A stretch of 64,000 nucleotides of DNA from Metarhizobium sp017305935 (GCF_029601685.1 NZ_JARRIR010000001.1:124001-188000), one strand, 5' to 3'; numbered from the stretch's first letter, positions 31,524-41,470 are shown. The notes: generated from the letters alone by a model not told the origin. A program made the numbers and translations.

Positions 31524-31964
31524 TCAATCGACCTTCAGGCGATAGGCCTGATGACAGGCGCCGCAATCCGCGCCCAGCGCCTTGACCGCCGCGCCCACAC
31601 CTGCCTTGTCGGCCGGCAATTGCGCCAGCAGGCCTTCGGCATCGGCGTGCAGCTTGTCGGCCTTGGCCTTGAAGTCATCCATGTTTTCCCAGATCTTCGG
31701 GCTGGCGGCGGGGCTGTTCTTTTCCGAGCCCGGCGGAAACTGATCGGGGAAAGCTTTCACGCTTTCGGCAATCGTCGTCAGCGCGGTTTTCACGACCGCC
31801 GCGTCATAGGGCTTTTCGTCCTTGGTGATCGCGACGAGCTGCCCCATCGCACCGCCGATCTTTTTCATGATGGCTTCGCGCTCATCCTTGGTGCCGGCGG
31901 CAAGGGCGGTGCCGACGCCAAGGGCCGCGGCCAGCGCCGCAGTGGCGATCAATCTGAATCTCAT
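31524..31964 (-). CDS. Cytochrome c' family protein
   Basis: 146 residues from ATG 31964. Signal peptide MRFRLIATAALAAALGVGTA, cleaved after ALA. The four-helix cytochrome c' fold has its heme motif at the very C-terminus: ADCGACHQAYRLKVD. Cytochromes c' are periplasmic, bind NO and CO and may protect against nitrosative stress. Length is normal. Possibly cotranscribed with the diheme cytochrome. Confidence 0.93.
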   Translation of the reverse strand: MRFRLIATAALAAALGVGTALAAGTKDEREAIMKKIGGAMGQLVAITKDEKPYDAAVVKTALTTIAESVKAFPDQFPPGSEKNSPAASPKIWENMDDFKAKADKLHADAEGLLAQLPADKAGVGAAVKALGADCGACHQAYRLKVD

Positions 31965-32191
31965 GCTTCGTCTCCCATCGGGTTGGCGAAGGCCGCACTG
32001 CCGGCCGCTTCGCTGCGCTACCAAATGTCACAGCAAATTCGCCCGATGGAAGTAACAAAAGAGTGATGAAACAATTGATCCCATTGGTAAAAGTGTCACG
32101 GAACCTTTTCCGTCGGACTGCCCCCGCGCAAATCCGAAATCCACTTTCCGGCTCTTATGGATATACTCAGCAAGACATAGCATCGCAAAGG

Positions 32192-32220
32192 AAAACCCGG
32201 CGCTGGAGCCAGCGCCGGGT
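32192..32220 (-). terminator. Intrinsic terminator of sodB
   Basis: ACCCGGCGCTGG and CCAGCGCCGGGT form a perfect 12 bp stem with a two-base loop; the minus strand continues with TTTT. It lies 27 bases beyond the sodB stop. Confidence 0.9.
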
Positions 32221-32246
32221 CGAATAAATCCGTCACGAAATGCCGG

Positions 32247-32849
32247 TTACTTGGCGGCGGCTTCGTACATTTCCAGGACATGATCCCAGTTGATCAGGCT
32301 GTCGACGAAGGCTTCGAGGTACTTCGGGCGGGCGTTGCGGTAGTCGATGTAATAGGAATGCTCCCACACGTCGACGCCGAGGATCGGCTGGCCACCGTGA
32401 ACCAGCGGGTTTTCGCCGTTCGGGGTCTTGGAGATTTCCAGCTTGCCGTTCTTCAGCGACAGCCAGGCCCAGCCGGAGCCGAACTGCGTCGTGCCGGCGG
32501 CGATGAAATCGGTGCGGAACTTGTCGTAGCCGCCGAGGTCGGAATCGATTGCGGCCTGCAGCTTGCCCGGCAGCTTGTTGCCGCCGCCGTCCTTCTTCAT
32601 CCACTTCCAGAAATGGATGTGGTTGTAGTGCTGGGCGGCGTTGTTGAACAGGCCGGCATTGGTGCCGAACGACTTCTTGACGACCTCTTCGACGGAAAGA
32701 TCGGACATGCCCGCTTCGGCGGCCAGCTTGTTGCCGTTGTCGACATAGGCCTTGTGGTGCTTGTCGTGGTGATATTCGAGCGTTTCCTTCGACATGAAGG
32801 GGGCAAGCGCTTCGTAATCATACGGCAGGGGCGGCAATTCGAAAGCCAT
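32247..32849 (-). CDS. sodB: Superoxide dismutase, Fe type
   Basis: 200 residues from ATG 32849 (MAFELPPLPYDYEALAPFMS). Converts superoxide to O2 and H2O2 in the cytosol. Metal ligands: His in LEYHHDKHHKAYV, His in NNAAQHYNHIHFW, and Asp/His in VDVWEHSYYIDYRN. The Gln in AAQHYNH at the N-terminal side is the iron-type feature, as opposed to GGHxNH of Mn enzymes; cambialistic use of metal remains possible. A longer frame upstream to 32975 is rejected. Strong terminator downstream. Confidence 0.95.
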   Translation of the reverse strand: MAFELPPLPYDYEALAPFMSKETLEYHHDKHHKAYVDNGNKLAAEAGMSDLSVEEVVKKSFGTNAGLFNNAAQHYNHIHFWKWMKKDGGGNKLPGKLQAAIDSDLGGYDKFRTDFIAAGTTQFGSGWAWLSLKNGKLEISKTPNGENPLVHGGQPILGVDVWEHSYYIDYRNARPKYLEAFVDSLINWDHVLEMYEAAAK

Positions 32850-33056
32850 GGCGTGATCTCCCTTATTTGGCAGAGGCTTCAACCTGAAAAAACGGTCGTG
32901 CGGGAACATAGGAGCGTGTGGCGCATGTGGCAACCGGCGAAATGCCAAAAAACGGTACGCTCGCGGAAAATTCACCTATGTTTCAAAGCGCTATTCGCAG
33001 AAAAACAATGCCGAGCCCACAGCCCCGCGCAGCCGGGAAAAAACGGAGTTTTTTGC

Positions 33057-33386
33057 ATGAAGACCATCCTCGCCCTGCCGCTTGCCGTGATGACGATCCT
33101 GGCCATCGCCCCGCTGGCCCACGCTTCCTCCGGCGACGCCTGGGCCGCCCTTGCCGCCGACGTCAAGGCCAAATGCGCGGCTGCGGCAAAACCGTCGCTG
33201 AAGAGCGCGAAGGTCGCCGTCGATCCCTTCGGCAGCGAACGCTTCGGCCTCGCCATCGTCACCGGTCCGCTGAAGGCGGGCAAGGGCAAGGCGAGCTTCA
33301 TCTGCGTCTATGACAAGCGGACGAAGGCGGTCGAGATCGGCTCGGAACTGGGCAGCGATATCGTCACGGTCGGGGTGCCGAAATAA
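33057..33386 (+). CDS. Secreted hypothetical protein (109 aa)
   Basis: 109 residues with a clear signal peptide (MKTILALPLAVMTILAIAPL, cleavage after AHA). The mature part has two cysteines (VKAKCAAAAK and ASFICVYDKRTK) likely to form a disulfide in the periplasm. No recognised domain. The start at 33057 is chosen within a much longer open frame because of the signal peptide and because the upstream part runs antisense to sodB. Confidence 0.75.
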   Translation: MKTILALPLAVMTILAIAPLAHASSGDAWAALAADVKAKCAAAAKPSLKSAKVAVDPFGSERFGLAIVTGPLKAGKGKASFICVYDKRTKAVEIGSELGSDIVTVGVPK

Positions 33387-33421
33387 GGCGGGTGGGGCCT
33401 GCTCTCACCCGCCGGCCCCCT

Positions 33422-34306
33422 TCACTCCTCTCCGCCGGCGCGGCCATGCGCCCAGTCCATGTACAGATCCAGCGCCTTCTTCGCCACCGGCCCCTCCGGG
33501 TAGCTGCGTTCGTCGAGCTGCACCACCGGCGCGACCTTGGAATAGTTGCCGGTCATGAACACCTCGTCGGCCGTCAGAAAATCCTCGACGGTCAGCGTCG
33601 CCTCCCGCACCTCGAAGCCTGCCTGGCGCAGCAGGCCGAGGATGCGGGCGCGGGTGATGCCGGCAAGGAAGGTGAAGTTGATCGCCGGGGTGAAGACGAC
33701 GCCGTCCTTGACCATGAAGATGTTGGAAGTCGCGGTTTCCGCGACGTTTCCGTTGATGTCGCGGGCCAGTGCATTGTCGAAGCCGCGCGATGTAGCTTCG
33801 ACCAGCATGCGGCCGCTGTTGGGGTAGAGGCTGCCGGTCTTGGCCATGGTCATCGCCGTGTCCGGCGTCGGGCGGCGGAAGGGCGAGACGGTCAGCCGCG
33901 AGGGACGCGCCGTGTTCATCGGTGCCTCAAACAGGCAAAGCGCGAAGCGGGTCGATTCCGGATCGGGCGCGACGACGCCGAAGCGGCCATGCTCGGCCCA
34001 ATACATCGGCTTGATATAGATCGCCGTCCTGCCGTCGAATTTTTTTACACCCTCCCAGGCGAGCGCCTCGATCTCTTCCGCCGTCTTCACCGGCTTGAGG
34101 CCGAGCGCCAGTGCCGAGCGGTTGACGCGCTGGCAATGCAGGTCGAGATCGGGGGCGATGCCGTCGAACCAGCGAGCGCCATCAAACACCGTCGAGCCGA
34201 GCCACATGGCATGCGAGGTCGGGCCGATGAGCGGCGGATTGCCCGACAGCCATTCGCCGTCGACATGGGTCCAGGTGGTCGTCGGGGCGGCGGTGTTCAC
34301 AGTCAT
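33422..34306 (-). CDS. Branched-chain amino acid aminotransferase-like PLP enzyme
   Basis: 294 residues from ATG 34306. Fold-type IV aminotransferase: the N-terminal WLGSTVFDGARWFDG, the PLP-lysine region TMAKTGSLYPNSGRM, and the signature DINGNVAETATSNIFMVKDG followed by the phosphate-binding LAGITRARILGL. Rhizobial annotations call this branched-chain aminotransferase (ilvE); D-amino acid aminotransferase is the main alternative. Divergent from the alcohol dehydrogenase gene across an AT-rich 240-base spacer. Confidence 0.88.
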   Translation of the reverse strand: MTVNTAAPTTTWTHVDGEWLSGNPPLIGPTSHAMWLGSTVFDGARWFDGIAPDLDLHCQRVNRSALALGLKPVKTAEEIEALAWEGVKKFDGRTAIYIKPMYWAEHGRFGVVAPDPESTRFALCLFEAPMNTARPSRLTVSPFRRPTPDTAMTMAKTGSLYPNSGRMLVEATSRGFDNALARDINGNVAETATSNIFMVKDGVVFTPAINFTFLAGITRARILGLLRQAGFEVREATLTVEDFLTADEVFMTGNYSKVAPVVQLDERSYPEGPVAKKALDLYMDWAHGRAGGEE

Positions 34307-34547
34307 CGGTAGCTTCTCCTCTTCAAGATAGATCCATGAAACGCCGCCCATGCGACCGGTCAAGGAGAAAGCCGACGCATTGACGCTTTTGCAAGAAACT
34401 GTCCGAGAATATCCCTGTAATTTCGGAATTTTGCGCAAAAACAAAAGCTTGACGAATAATTCCATCAATAATTTTCATGCGTTCCCGGCTTTCTGCCATG
34501 GCGAGGCCATGCGATCATCGCCCGCAGACAAGCTAGGGATGCCATCC

Positions 34548-35588
<1,041 letters not shown>

Positions 35589-35601
35589 AAGGAAACGGAA
35601 C

Positions 35602-36372
35602 ATGGTCTGGTCGGCATCGCAATATCTGAAATTCGAGGACGAGCGCACGCAGCCGGCGCGCGACCTGCTGGAGGGCGTGCCGCTGGAAACAGTTGGCCGC
35701 GCCGTCGATCTCGGCTGCGGGCCGGGCAATTCCACCGAACTGCTGTTGGCGCGCTACCCGGATGCCGAGATCACCGGCGTCGACAGCGACGAGAATATGC
35801 TGGCCGCCGCGCGAAACCGCCTGCCGGCGCTGACCTTCGAGCAGGCCGATCTGGCGGGCTGGGCCCCGTCGCAGCCTGTCGACCTGCTGTTCGCCAATGC
35901 CGTGTTCCAATGGTTGCCCGATCATCTCGACGTGATGGACCGGCTGATGGATTGCCTGAACCCCGGCGGCGTGCTCGCCGTGCAGATGCCGAACAATCTC
36001 GACGAGCCCTCGCATCTGCTGATGGAAGAAACCCTGCATGACGGCCCCTGGGCATCGGGTTTCGCCGGCAAGAGCCTGCGCCGCCGCACCCTGCCCGACC
36101 GGCAAGTCTATCGCGACCGCCTCGCGCCAAAAGCCCGCGACGTCAGGACATGGAGCATCGTCTATCGCCACCCGATGGCGGATGCGGCCGCGATCGTCGC
36201 CATGGTGCAATCCACCGGCCTGCGCCCCTATCTCGCCGCCGTCGGCAAAGACAATGCGGAAGCCTTCCTCGACGCCTATCGCGCCCGCATCGACGCGGCC
36301 TATCCGCCGCAGGCGGATGGCAAACGGCTGTTTCCGTTTCCGCGATTCTTTCTCGTGGCGCAGAGAGCTTGA
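35602..36372 (+). CDS. tam: Trans-aconitate 2-methyltransferase
   Basis: 256 residues. SAM-dependent class I methyltransferase that methylates trans-aconitate, an inhibitor of the TCA-cycle enzyme aconitase. Motif I is AVDLGCGPGNSTELLL near residue 35, followed by the acidic ITGVDSDENML. The N-terminus MVWSASQYLKFEDERTQPAR and the WLPDHLDVMDRLMDCLNPGG block are diagnostic of Tam. GAAAGGAAAC precedes the ATG. Coupled position behind the dehydrogenase gene. Confidence 0.92.
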   Translation: MVWSASQYLKFEDERTQPARDLLEGVPLETVGRAVDLGCGPGNSTELLLARYPDAEITGVDSDENMLAAARNRLPALTFEQADLAGWAPSQPVDLLFANAVFQWLPDHLDVMDRLMDCLNPGGVLAVQMPNNLDEPSHLLMEETLHDGPWASGFAGKSLRRRTLPDRQVYRDRLAPKARDVRTWSIVYRHPMADAAAIVAMVQSTGLRPYLAAVGKDNAEAFLDAYRARIDAAYPPQADGKRLFPFPRFFLVAQRA

Positions 36373-36560
36373 AAGTCTACGTTCTCCGTCATTCTCGCAC
36401 CTGCCCCGCAGATCTGCCTTCGGCCACTCAAGCCATTGACGTGTCGGCGCTTTCTGCCGTCGGCAGATGGTCCGGACACGCCCGACCATGACGAAAGAGA
36501 GGTTGGGTGGGTCAGCGGATGGCGGGAATTGGCCGATCCGCTGCCGCCCTCAAAATCCCA

Positions 36561-36956
36561 TCAAATGAACTGGCTCAGCCCCGGCACCGAGGCCACGACC
36601 TGATCCACGACCTCATCGCCGGCATATTGCTTGGCCATTGCGATGGTTTCCTTGGCGAGCGCGCCGATCTCGCTCATGCCCAGGCCTTCGCTCATCAATT
36701 GCTGGCCGAGGCCCATGACGCCGCCGCCACCGCCGAGCGCGCCCATGAGGCTACCGAGCAGACCGCCGCCGCCGGCGGATTCGCCGTTGAAGCGGGCGAC
36801 GAGATCGGCGCCGCCGGGGATCGCCTCGATCATCCGCGCCACGGCGCCGTCATCGGCCTCGCGCTGCAGGAAGCCGAGCATCATGCCCAGCGCCTTTTCC
36901 GCCAAGGCCGGTTCGATGCCCACCTTGTCGGCGATCTGTGTGACGAGTTCGTTCAT
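36561..36956 (-). CDS. DUF2267/DUF2780-like small helical protein
   Basis: 131 residues from ATG 36956 (MNELVTQIADKVGIEPALAE). The N-terminal helical region (KALGMMLGFLQREADDGAVA) resembles DUF2267- or DUF2780-type domains. A glycine/methionine-rich linker (GGGGLLGSLMGALGGGGGVM) follows, then a C-terminal helical part with GDEVVDQVVASVPGLSQFI. No membrane anchor is obvious. Divergent from the HerA-like gene. Function unknown. Confidence 0.75.
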   Translation of the reverse strand: MNELVTQIADKVGIEPALAEKALGMMLGFLQREADDGAVARMIEAIPGGADLVARFNGESAGGGGLLGSLMGALGGGGGVMGLGQQLMSEGLGMSEIGALAKETIAMAKQYAGDEVVDQVVASVPGLSQFI

Positions 36957-37084
36957 GCGCTGTGCTCCTTGTTGTCTCGCGGGCGCGACCGATGTTGTCG
37001 CCATGCCGCGCTATCCTTATAACAGCAAGGAAACGATTCAATGAAAAGCATGCCGTGCGCGGCAATGGCCAGGGAGTGCGCATT

Positions 37085-38653
37085 TTGACAGTCGAGGATG
37101 GAAAGCTCTTCATCGGCGCAAGCCGCAACCCGGATGACAGCATCAACAAGCCGGAATATCTCGACCTCAAATTCGGCAATCGCCACGGGCTGATCACCGG
37201 CGCCACCGGCACCGGCAAGACGGTGACGCTGCAGATTCTGGCGGAAGCCTTTTCCGATGCCGGCGTGCCGGTGTTCTGCGCCGATATCAAGGGCGATCTC
37301 TCCGGCCTCGCCGCCATGGGCGAGCCCAAGGATTTTCTGCTGAAGCGCGCCGAACAGGTCGGGCTTTCGCCATACGATTTCCAGGAATTCCCGGTCATTT
37401 TCTGGGATCTCTACGGTGAAAAGGGCCATCGGGTGCGCACCACCATGGCCGAGATGGGGCCGCTGCTGCTCGCGCGGCTGATGGATGCATCGGAAGCGCA
37501 GGAAGGCGTGCTCAACATCGCCTTCAAGATCGCGGACCAGGGCGGGTTGCCGCTGCTGGATCTGAAGGATCTGCAGGCGATGCTCAACTATATGGGCGAG
37601 CATGCCACCGAGATCTCCAACCAGTTCGGCTTCGTCTCCAAGGCTTCCATCGGCTCGCTGCAGCGCGGGCTGCTGGTGCTGGAACAACAGGGCGCGCAGC
37701 ATTTCTTCGGCGAACCGGCGCTAAAGATTTCCGACATCATGCGCACCACCAATGACGGCCGCGGGGCGATCTCCATTCTCGCCGCCGACAAGCTGATGAT
37801 GAACCCGCGCCTTTACGCCACCTTCCTGCTGTGGCTGCTGTCGGAACTGTTCGAGGAACTGCCGGAGGTCGGCGACCCGGACAAGCCGAAGCTGGTGTTC
37901 TTCTTCGACGAGGCGCATCTCCTGTTTACGGATGCGCCAAAAGTGCTGATCGAGCGGGTCGAGCAGGTGGTGCGCCTGATCCGCTCCAAGGGCGTCGGCG
38001 TCTATTTCGTGACGCAGAACCCGCTCGACGTGCCGGAAACCGTGCTCGCCCAGCTCGGCAATCGCGTACAGCATGCGTTGCGCGCCTATACGCCGCGCGA
38101 GCAGAAGGCGGTGAAGACCGCCGCCGATACGTTCCGCCCCAATCCGGCCTTCGATTGCGCGACCGCGATCACCACGCTCGGCACCGGCGAGGCGCTGGTC
38201 TCGATGCTCGAAGGCAAGGGCGCGCCCTCGATCGTCGAGCGCACGCTGATCCGCCCGCCCTCATCGCGCCTCGGCCCGGTGAGCGAGGAGGAGCGCCGCA
38301 AGGTGCTGTCGGTCAGCCCGGTCGCGGAAATGTATGACGAGGATTTCGACCGCGAGTCGGCCTACGAGATCCTCGCCGCCCGCGCCGGCAAGGGCGCCCA
38401 GCAAGCCCCGCCCCCTGCTCCCGCGCCGCAGCCGAGCGAACAGAAGGACGACAGCGCTGCCGGCCGCTGGACCCTGCCCGGTTTCGGCAACGACCGCGAG
38501 CAGGAGCCGGCGCCGCGCGAAACCCGCGGCCGCTCCGGCGGGTATCAACGCGAGACGGTGGTCGAGGCGGCGATGAAAAGCGTGGCGCGCACGGTGGCGA
38601 CCCAGGTCGGCCGGGCGCTGGTGCGCGGGATTCTGGGGAGCTTGCGGCGGTAA
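37085..38653 (+). CDS. HerA-like (DUF853) P-loop ATPase
   Basis: 522 residues from the TTG at 37085 (TVEDGKLFIGASRNPDDSIN), preceded by AGGGAGTG. Walker A is GLITGATGTGKTVTLQ near residue 40, Walker B LVFFFDEAHLLF near residue 275, and the arginine-finger-like end region follows. DUF853 proteins resemble the HerA/FtsK DNA-pumping ATPases; the function in alphaproteobacteria is not established. The C-terminal 110 residues are a disordered, Pro- and Arg-rich extension ending with a helical SVARTVATQVGRALVRGIL. Confidence 0.9.
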   Translation: MTVEDGKLFIGASRNPDDSINKPEYLDLKFGNRHGLITGATGTGKTVTLQILAEAFSDAGVPVFCADIKGDLSGLAAMGEPKDFLLKRAEQVGLSPYDFQEFPVIFWDLYGEKGHRVRTTMAEMGPLLLARLMDASEAQEGVLNIAFKIADQGGLPLLDLKDLQAMLNYMGEHATEISNQFGFVSKASIGSLQRGLLVLEQQGAQHFFGEPALKISDIMRTTNDGRGAISILAADKLMMNPRLYATFLLWLLSELFEELPEVGDPDKPKLVFFFDEAHLLFTDAPKVLIERVEQVVRLIRSKGVGVYFVTQNPLDVPETVLAQLGNRVQHALRAYTPREQKAVKTAADTFRPNPAFDCATAITTLGTGEALVSMLEGKGAPSIVERTLIRPPSSRLGPVSEEERRKVLSVSPVAEMYDEDFDRESAYEILAARAGKGAQQAPPPAPAPQPSEQKDDSAAGRWTLPGFGNDREQEPAPRETRGRSGGYQRETVVEAAMKSVARTVATQVGRALVRGILGSLRR

Positions 38654-38702
38654 GATTTTTTCGGTGTCCACGGCGCATCGTATGCGCCGACGCATTTTCC
38701 TC

Positions 38703-38809
38703 CGTCATGCCCGGGCTTTTCCCGAGCATCTGCCGACGGTGGAAATTTATGATATTTCAATTGCTTAAATGAACGAAGGCAGATCCTCGGGACAAGCCCG
38801 AGGATGACG
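38703..38809. repeat. Imperfect 32 bp inverted repeat (intergenic element)
   Basis: The arm 38703-38734 (CGTCATGCCCGGGCTTTTCC...) and the arm 38778-38809 are inverted copies with about four mismatches over 32 bases, separated by 43 bases. The right arm contains its own perfect hairpin TCCTCGGG-ACAAG-CCCGAGGA (38784-38804). It resembles the CGTCATCC..CCCGAGGATCTG elements scattered in rhizobial genomes. Confidence 0.65.
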
Positions 38810-38874
38810 TCTGGTTGCTTTTTGACCGGTTTGCCAGAAAGGCCGGCTCCCGGCTTCGAAGCAGGGAACCCCGC

Positions 38875-39660
38875 TCACCGCACCGGCGCGACGAGGCAGA
38901 AGTAGGCGCCTTGCGGATCCTGGGCTTGCAGCACCCAGGCGCCGGGAACTTCCATGGGGCCTTCCAGCACCCTGCCGCCGCCGGCCTTGACGCGGTCGAG
39001 CGCGGCGTCCAGCGTGTCGACGGCGAAGTAGTAGCTCCAGCCGCAGAAGGGGCCGTCCTCCTCCTGGCGCATCATGCCGCCGGTCATCTGGCCGTCGCGG
39101 CCGAACAGCAGGTATTTGCCCTTCGGGCCCATGTCCATCTCGTCGATCTTTTCCCAGCCGAACAATTGCCGGTAATAATCGAAGGCCTTGTCGACATCCT
39201 TGGCGTAGAGTTCACACCAGCCTACGAAGCCCGGCGTGCCCATGGCAGGCTCCGGCGGCATGTCGCCGTCCATCGGCGCCGGCTTGAAGGCGATGATGAC
39301 CGGCCCTTGCGGATCGGCGAGCACCGCGAAACGGCCGATGCCGGGGATATCGTCGGGCGGGCGGCGGATGGTGCCGCCGAGTTCGACGCATTTTTCAGCG
39401 GTGGCGTCAACATCGTCGACCGCCACGTAACCGGTCCAGTTCGGCGGCACGCGCATGGCCTTCATGTCCTCCGGCAAGGCCTGCAGGCCGCCGGTCGCCT
39501 GTTTCTGCCCCGGCATTTCCAGCAGCCAATAGGGGCTTTCGAGGCCCATGCCGGCATCGCGCGCATTCCAGCCGACCACCGAATTGTAGAACCGCGCGGC
39601 GGCGGGAATGTCCGTTGTCATCAGTTCGTACCAGACGAATTTTCCTTGCATGTCGCCCAT
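38875..39660 (-). CDS. Two-domain VOC family protein
   Basis: 261 residues with two glyoxalase-like halves: first MQGKFVWYELMTTDIPAAAR with FYNSVVGWNARDAG, second GFVGWCELYAKDVDKAFDYY with RQLFGWEKIDEMDM. Such proteins occur as epoxidase-like or glyoxalase-like enzymes of unknown substrate; the usual metal histidines are not obvious. It is the last gene of a minus-strand cluster with DUF1579 and DUF899 genes, spaced 17 and 24 bases. Three families frequent among MarR-controlled rhizobial genes sit together here. Confidence 0.88.
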   Translation of the reverse strand: MGDMQGKFVWYELMTTDIPAAARFYNSVVGWNARDAGMGLESPYWLLEMPGQKQATGGLQALPEDMKAMRVPPNWTGYVAVDDVDATAEKCVELGGTIRRPPDDIPGIGRFAVLADPQGPVIIAFKPAPMDGDMPPEPAMGTPGFVGWCELYAKDVDKAFDYYRQLFGWEKIDEMDMGPKGKYLLFGRDGQMTGGMMRQEEDGPFCGWSYYFAVDTLDAALDRVKAGGGRVLEGPMEVPGAWVLQAQDPQGAYFCLVAPVR

Positions 39661-39677
39661 GGCATTCCCCCTCGGGT

Positions 39678-40151
39678 TCAGGTGCGGCGGCGGAAATCCA
39701 CCGCCATGAATTGCTTGAACGTGCCGTCCGGCTGGCGGACGCTGCCGGTAAAGCGGCGGTGGTCGTCATCGAGAAAGGTTATGGCGTCGTGATAGAGCGC
39801 CGTCTTGCCGGGATCGTCGAAGGCGGGGCCTTCGGCCTCCAAGGTCAATGTCCTGCCGTCGTCCTCGACCCAGCCCTTGTAGACCCAGAGCTTGGTCATC
39901 ATCGTGCCGACCCAGGTGCCGACATAATGCTGCTGCGCCGGGTCGTAACCCAGCGTCATCAAGGTGCGGGTTTGGCCATCGGGGCCCATGTCGGCCTTAC
40001 CTTCGACGACGAACCAGAGGCCGTCCATGGAGCGGCCGGTCTCTGTCCATTGCGGCGTTTCGGCCGATCCCTCGTCGGGCAGGGCATCCCAGATGCCGAC
40101 GAGCCTTTCAAGAAAGCGATGCTGCTCGATCGGTTTCGGCTGTTCCATCAT
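39678..40151 (-). CDS. DUF1579 domain protein
   Basis: 157 residues, lipocalin-like beta-rich fold inferred. Family segments: FLERLVGIWDALPDEGSAET, GRSMDGLWFVVEGKADMGPD, TLGYDPAQQHYVGTWVGTMM and KLWVYKGWVEDDGRTLTLEA. Function unknown. Middle gene of the VOC-DUF1579-DUF899 cluster. Confidence 0.9.
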   Translation of the reverse strand: MMEQPKPIEQHRFLERLVGIWDALPDEGSAETPQWTETGRSMDGLWFVVEGKADMGPDGQTRTLMTLGYDPAQQHYVGTWVGTMMTKLWVYKGWVEDDGRTLTLEAEGPAFDDPGKTALYHDAITFLDDDHRRFTGSVRQPDGTFKQFMAVDFRRRT

Positions 40152-40175
40152 GCCTGTCTCCTTTGCGTCGGGGGT

Positions 40176-40904
40176 TCAGTGGCAGCAGGCGCCGTCCCTG
40201 GGCTTGTCCTCATATTCGTCGTGGCGGCGCACGAAATCCATGGTCGAGTCCTCGTTGCGGCCCTTGGGCGCGCGGTCGAGAATCATCAGCGTGCCGATCA
40301 GTTCCTCCGGCCCACGCCCATAGGTGGAATAGGTGTGATAGACCGTGCCGTCGCCGTCGCAATAGAAGGCGCTGAGGCCGGGTAGCTCGTCATGGGCCTC
40401 GGCGGGCGGAATGTCGGTGAAATTGTAGTTCACCGTCTCGCCGGCCAGATGCTCCTTGGTAAAGGACACGCCGTAATCGAAATTGAAATCGCTGCCGAAG
40501 GACGAGACCCAGGGGAAATGCCAGCCCATGCGGCGCTTGTAGGCGGCGATCTTTTCGAGCGGCGCCTGCGAGACGACGGCGAGCGTGACATCGTGATGGT
40601 TGAGATGCGCCAGCGCGCCGTCGAGGTGATCGGCGAGGAAGGAGCAGCCGGGGCATCCCGCCTGCCAATCCGGCCCGAGCATGAAATGATAGATGATGAG
40701 CTGGCTGCGGTCGCCGAAGAGATCGGCGAGGCTTTTGCGCCCTTCGGGCGTATCGAAACGGTAGTCCTTGTCGACCTTGACCCAGGGCAGCGCCCGGCGC
40801 TCCGCATTCAGGCGATCGCGCGCCCGGGTGTGTTCCTTTTCTCGCGCCAGCAGCGCGCGGCGCGCCTCCAGCCACTCCTCGCGAGATACCACGGCATTTT
40901 CCAT
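40176..40904 (-). CDS. DUF899 thioredoxin-fold protein
   Basis: 242 residues. The thioredoxin-like active site is CPGCS in DWQAGCPGCSFLADHLDGAL near residue 84; other family segments are VSREEWLEARRALLAREKEH, MGWHFPWVSSFGSDFNFDYG and YHTYSTYGRGPEELIGTLM. The C-terminus ends in ACCH. DUF899 proteins are presumed redox proteins; the substrate is unknown. First gene of the minus-strand cluster, divergent from the MarR gene across 69 bases that contain a palindromic operator. Confidence 0.92.
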   Translation of the reverse strand: MENAVVSREEWLEARRALLAREKEHTRARDRLNAERRALPWVKVDKDYRFDTPEGRKSLADLFGDRSQLIIYHFMLGPDWQAGCPGCSFLADHLDGALAHLNHHDVTLAVVSQAPLEKIAAYKRRMGWHFPWVSSFGSDFNFDYGVSFTKEHLAGETVNYNFTDIPPAEAHDELPGLSAFYCDGDGTVYHTYSTYGRGPEELIGTLMILDRAPKGRNEDSTMDFVRRHDEYEDKPRDGACCH

Positions 40905-40938
40905 GTCGACCTCCTCAGGTGTTCGTCATGTGTTCCCG

Positions 40939-40967
40939 TTGACTGATTAGGTTGATATCAACATATA
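40939..40967 (+). promoter_or_regulatory. Promoter of the MarR gene with embedded operator
   Basis: TTGACT (40939-40944), 17-base spacer, CATATA (40962-40967). The spacer contains the perfect palindrome GTTGATATCAAC (40951-40962). Transcription should start around 40974, the ATG itself, so the mRNA may be leaderless. A MarR dimer bound to the palindrome would block this promoter and probably the divergent one. Confidence 0.65.
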
Positions 40968-40973
40968 TTGGCC

Positions 40974-41420
40974 ATGTCAAACCAGGAACTGATTCCTTTT
41001 TCCACGACCCTGCATGTGCGCGATACGTGCCTTTGCCTGCATGTGCAGCGGGCGGCACGCGCCCTGGCGCGGCGTTTCGACGAGGCATTGCGCCCTCATG
41101 GGCTGACGAACGGGCAATTTTCGCTGCTGATGTCGCTGAACCGCCCCGAGCCGCCGCCGATGGGGCCGGTGGCCGAACTCATCGCCATGGACCGGACGAC
41201 GCTGACGGCGATGCTGAAACCTTTGCAGCGGCGCGGCCTCGTCGACATCGCCCCCGACCCGAAGGACCGGCGCGGCAAGCGCCTGAAACTCACCGAGGCC
41301 GGGCGCGAAAAATTGATCGCCGCCCTGCCCGCCTGGCAGGCGACGCATGACGAGATCGACACGCTGTTCGAGGATGGCGGCGTCGGCCGCCTGCGCGGCG
41401 ACCTCGCGGCCATTCGTTAG
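40974..41420 (+). CDS. MarR family transcriptional regulator
   Basis: 148 residues from ATG 40974; the TTG at 40968 lies within the predicted promoter and is unlikely. Winged-HTH features: GLTNGQFSLLMSLNRPEPPP, AELIAMDRTTLTAMLKPLQR and the wing DPKDRRGKRLKLTEAGREKL. The N-terminal TLHVRDTCLCLHVQRAARAL has two cysteines that could sense redox state. Probably represses itself and the divergent DUF899-DUF1579-VOC cluster, inferred from the shared operator. Confidence 0.92.
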   Translation: MSNQELIPFSTTLHVRDTCLCLHVQRAARALARRFDEALRPHGLTNGQFSLLMSLNRPEPPPMGPVAELIAMDRTTLTAMLKPLQRRGLVDIAPDPKDRRGKRLKLTEAGREKLIAALPAWQATHDEIDTLFEDGGVGRLRGDLAAIR

Positions 41421-41470
41421 AGCAGTTCCAGGAAAAGTGGATACCGGTTTTCCGTTCGGAAATGCTCCGA
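41419..41470 (+). repeat. Dispersed ~50 bp rhizobial intergenic repeat, copy 6
   Basis: AGAGCAGTTCCAGGAAAAGT, then GGATACCGGTTTTCCGTTCG and GAAATGCTC. It starts within the stop codon of the MarR gene and ends just before the convergent L,D-transpeptidase stop. Confidence 0.85.
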
